In this document: one piece after another, positions 4,583 through 5,048 of the stretch
How the letters are laid out: the number at the start of each line of letters is the position of its first letter
Position numbering within the stretch: the first letter of the stretch is position 1
NCBI GenBank assembly: GCA_030042955.1
Contig: JASHYQ010000017.1
Span: forward strand, 1 to 5,048
Length of the DNA stretch: 5,048 bases
Direction of reading: 5' to 3'
Source of the DNA: Thermoplasmata archaeon
Lineage (GTDB): Archaea > Thermoplasmatota > Thermoplasmata > Lutacidiplasmatales > UBA184
Translations under genes and position numbers: made by a program
The notes under the pieces: generated by a model
Database searches by the model: none
The model's input: the letters and a program-made list of their open reading frames with translations, nothing else
Told to the model about the DNA's origin: nothing

Positions 4583-5048
4583 GTGGCGACCGTGACATCC
4601 TCTGCTCAACATGCCTACAGGACGGTCGGCGAGGCCCGACATCGCGTCTCCGACTTCAAGGACTGGGGCATCGTCACCATGCACCAGCTCCGGCACTACT
4701 TCCGGACCAATCGGTTCCTGGGGCTGCTCGGATTCGTGTTCGTGGTCTCCGCCCTCACGCTGACGTTCCAGGTCAGCGTGGGGGTCGCGACAGAACGACT
4801 CACACAACTCGACCATCCTTCGGAGTATGTGTGCAACTTCCTGGGCTACGCCCCGCTCTGGATCATCCTCGCCGCCGCCTTCTTTGGGGGTGACGCGTTG
4901 AGTGTCGACTTCTCCACCGGCGCGGGCTACTACATGTTGGTCCTTCCGATCCGACGTTCGGTGCTCCTCGTGGGCCGGTACGCCGCGGCCGCGCTCATCA
5001 CGTTCGCGATCGTCGGAGTCTACTACGCGTTCGCGATCGCCGGCGGGA
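4583..5048 (+). CDS. ABC-2-type transporter permease, C-terminus cut by window edge
   Basis: The first 155 residues are visible. DFKDWGIVTMHQLRHYFRTNRFLGL (24-48) is the amphipathic entry segment before the first membrane helix, as in ABC-2 permeases. Helix 1 is about 47-66. An extracytoplasmic stretch with one Cys follows (67-86), then helix 2 (about 87-102). FFGGDALSVDFSTGAGYYMLVLPIRRSVLLVGRY (100-133) is the family's hallmark cytoplasmic loop, D-x-x-S-x-D/E-x-x-x-G...L-P-I-x-R...L-x-G-(K/R), which contacts the ATPase. Helix 3 starts at about 132. The frame opens after a TGA at 4493-4495. I chose the GTG at 4583 because of its ribosome-binding site and because it retains the entry helix; GTG 4592 or ATG 4679 are alternatives. 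The ATPase partner is not upstream, so it may follow to the right. The substrate is unknown; relatives export drugs, lipids or ions. Confidence 0.88.
   Translation, partial: MATVTSSAQHAYRTVGEARHRVSDFKDWGIVTMHQLRHYFRTNRFLGLLGFVFVVSALTLTFQVSVGVATERLTQLDHPSEYVCNFLGYAPLWIILAAAFFGGDALSVDFSTGAGYYMLVLPIRRSVLLVGRYAAAALITFAIVGVYYAFAIAGG

Noticed and set aside
4397..4816. 139-codon minus-strand frame
   Set aside because: It is antisense to the start of the ABC permease, lacks any domain, and covers both divergent promoters.

Overview
The window reads as a high-GC archaeal segment, most likely a Thermoplasmata-type lineage (Candidatus Thermoplasmatota), although I cannot place it firmly. The grounds are: AT-rich TATA-like boxes standing out of a GC-rich background about 25-45 nt upstream of starts; a membrane-anchored blue-copper protein with sulfocyanin-like ligand spacing; a stand-alone Lrp/AsnC ligand-binding domain; and an exported protein rich in N-glycosylation sequons. 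No ribosomal, tRNA or phylogenetic marker gene is present, so this remains an inference.

Layout: there are six supportable genes and they strictly alternate in strand (-, +, -, +, -, +), so no two neighbours can share an operon transcript. (1) 1-382, minus, left edge: dihydrofolate-reductase-like (RibD C-terminal fold) protein, partial. (2) 637-1404, plus: double-CxxC zinc ribbon joined to a LURP-one/scramblase-like (tubby-type barrel) domain. (3) 1618-1932, minus: stand-alone Lrp/AsnC ligand-binding (SIAM/RAM) domain with an arginine-rich tail. (4) 2596-3228, plus: unknown exported, single-membrane-anchor protein with CGHC and CC cysteine pairs and five N-glycosylation sequons. (5) 3707-4354, minus: membrane-anchored type I copper protein (cupredoxin). 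(6) 4583-5048, plus, right edge: ABC-2-type transporter permease, partial.

Non-coding gaps are 254, 213, 663, 478 and 228 bases, about 36% of the window. The 228-base divergent gap between the cupredoxin and the permease has a TATA-like box for each gene and a 7-4-7 inverted repeat between them. The 213-base gap downstream of the zinc-ribbon gene has several closely spaced inverted repeats. The two long gaps (1933-2595 and 3229-3706) contain short protein-like frames broken by stops or needing a frameshift. They may be decayed genes, but in GC-rich DNA chance open frames are common and I do not call them genes.

No pathway joins the six genes. Three (the exported cysteine protein, the cupredoxin and the permease) concern the cell envelope, and the rest are small accessory or regulatory-type proteins. 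I see no mobile element, CRISPR array, tRNA or rRNA. I found no clear new multi-gene system. The most unusual items are the exported CGHC/CC protein, the arginine-tailed SIAM protein and the zinc-ribbon/LURP-one fusion.
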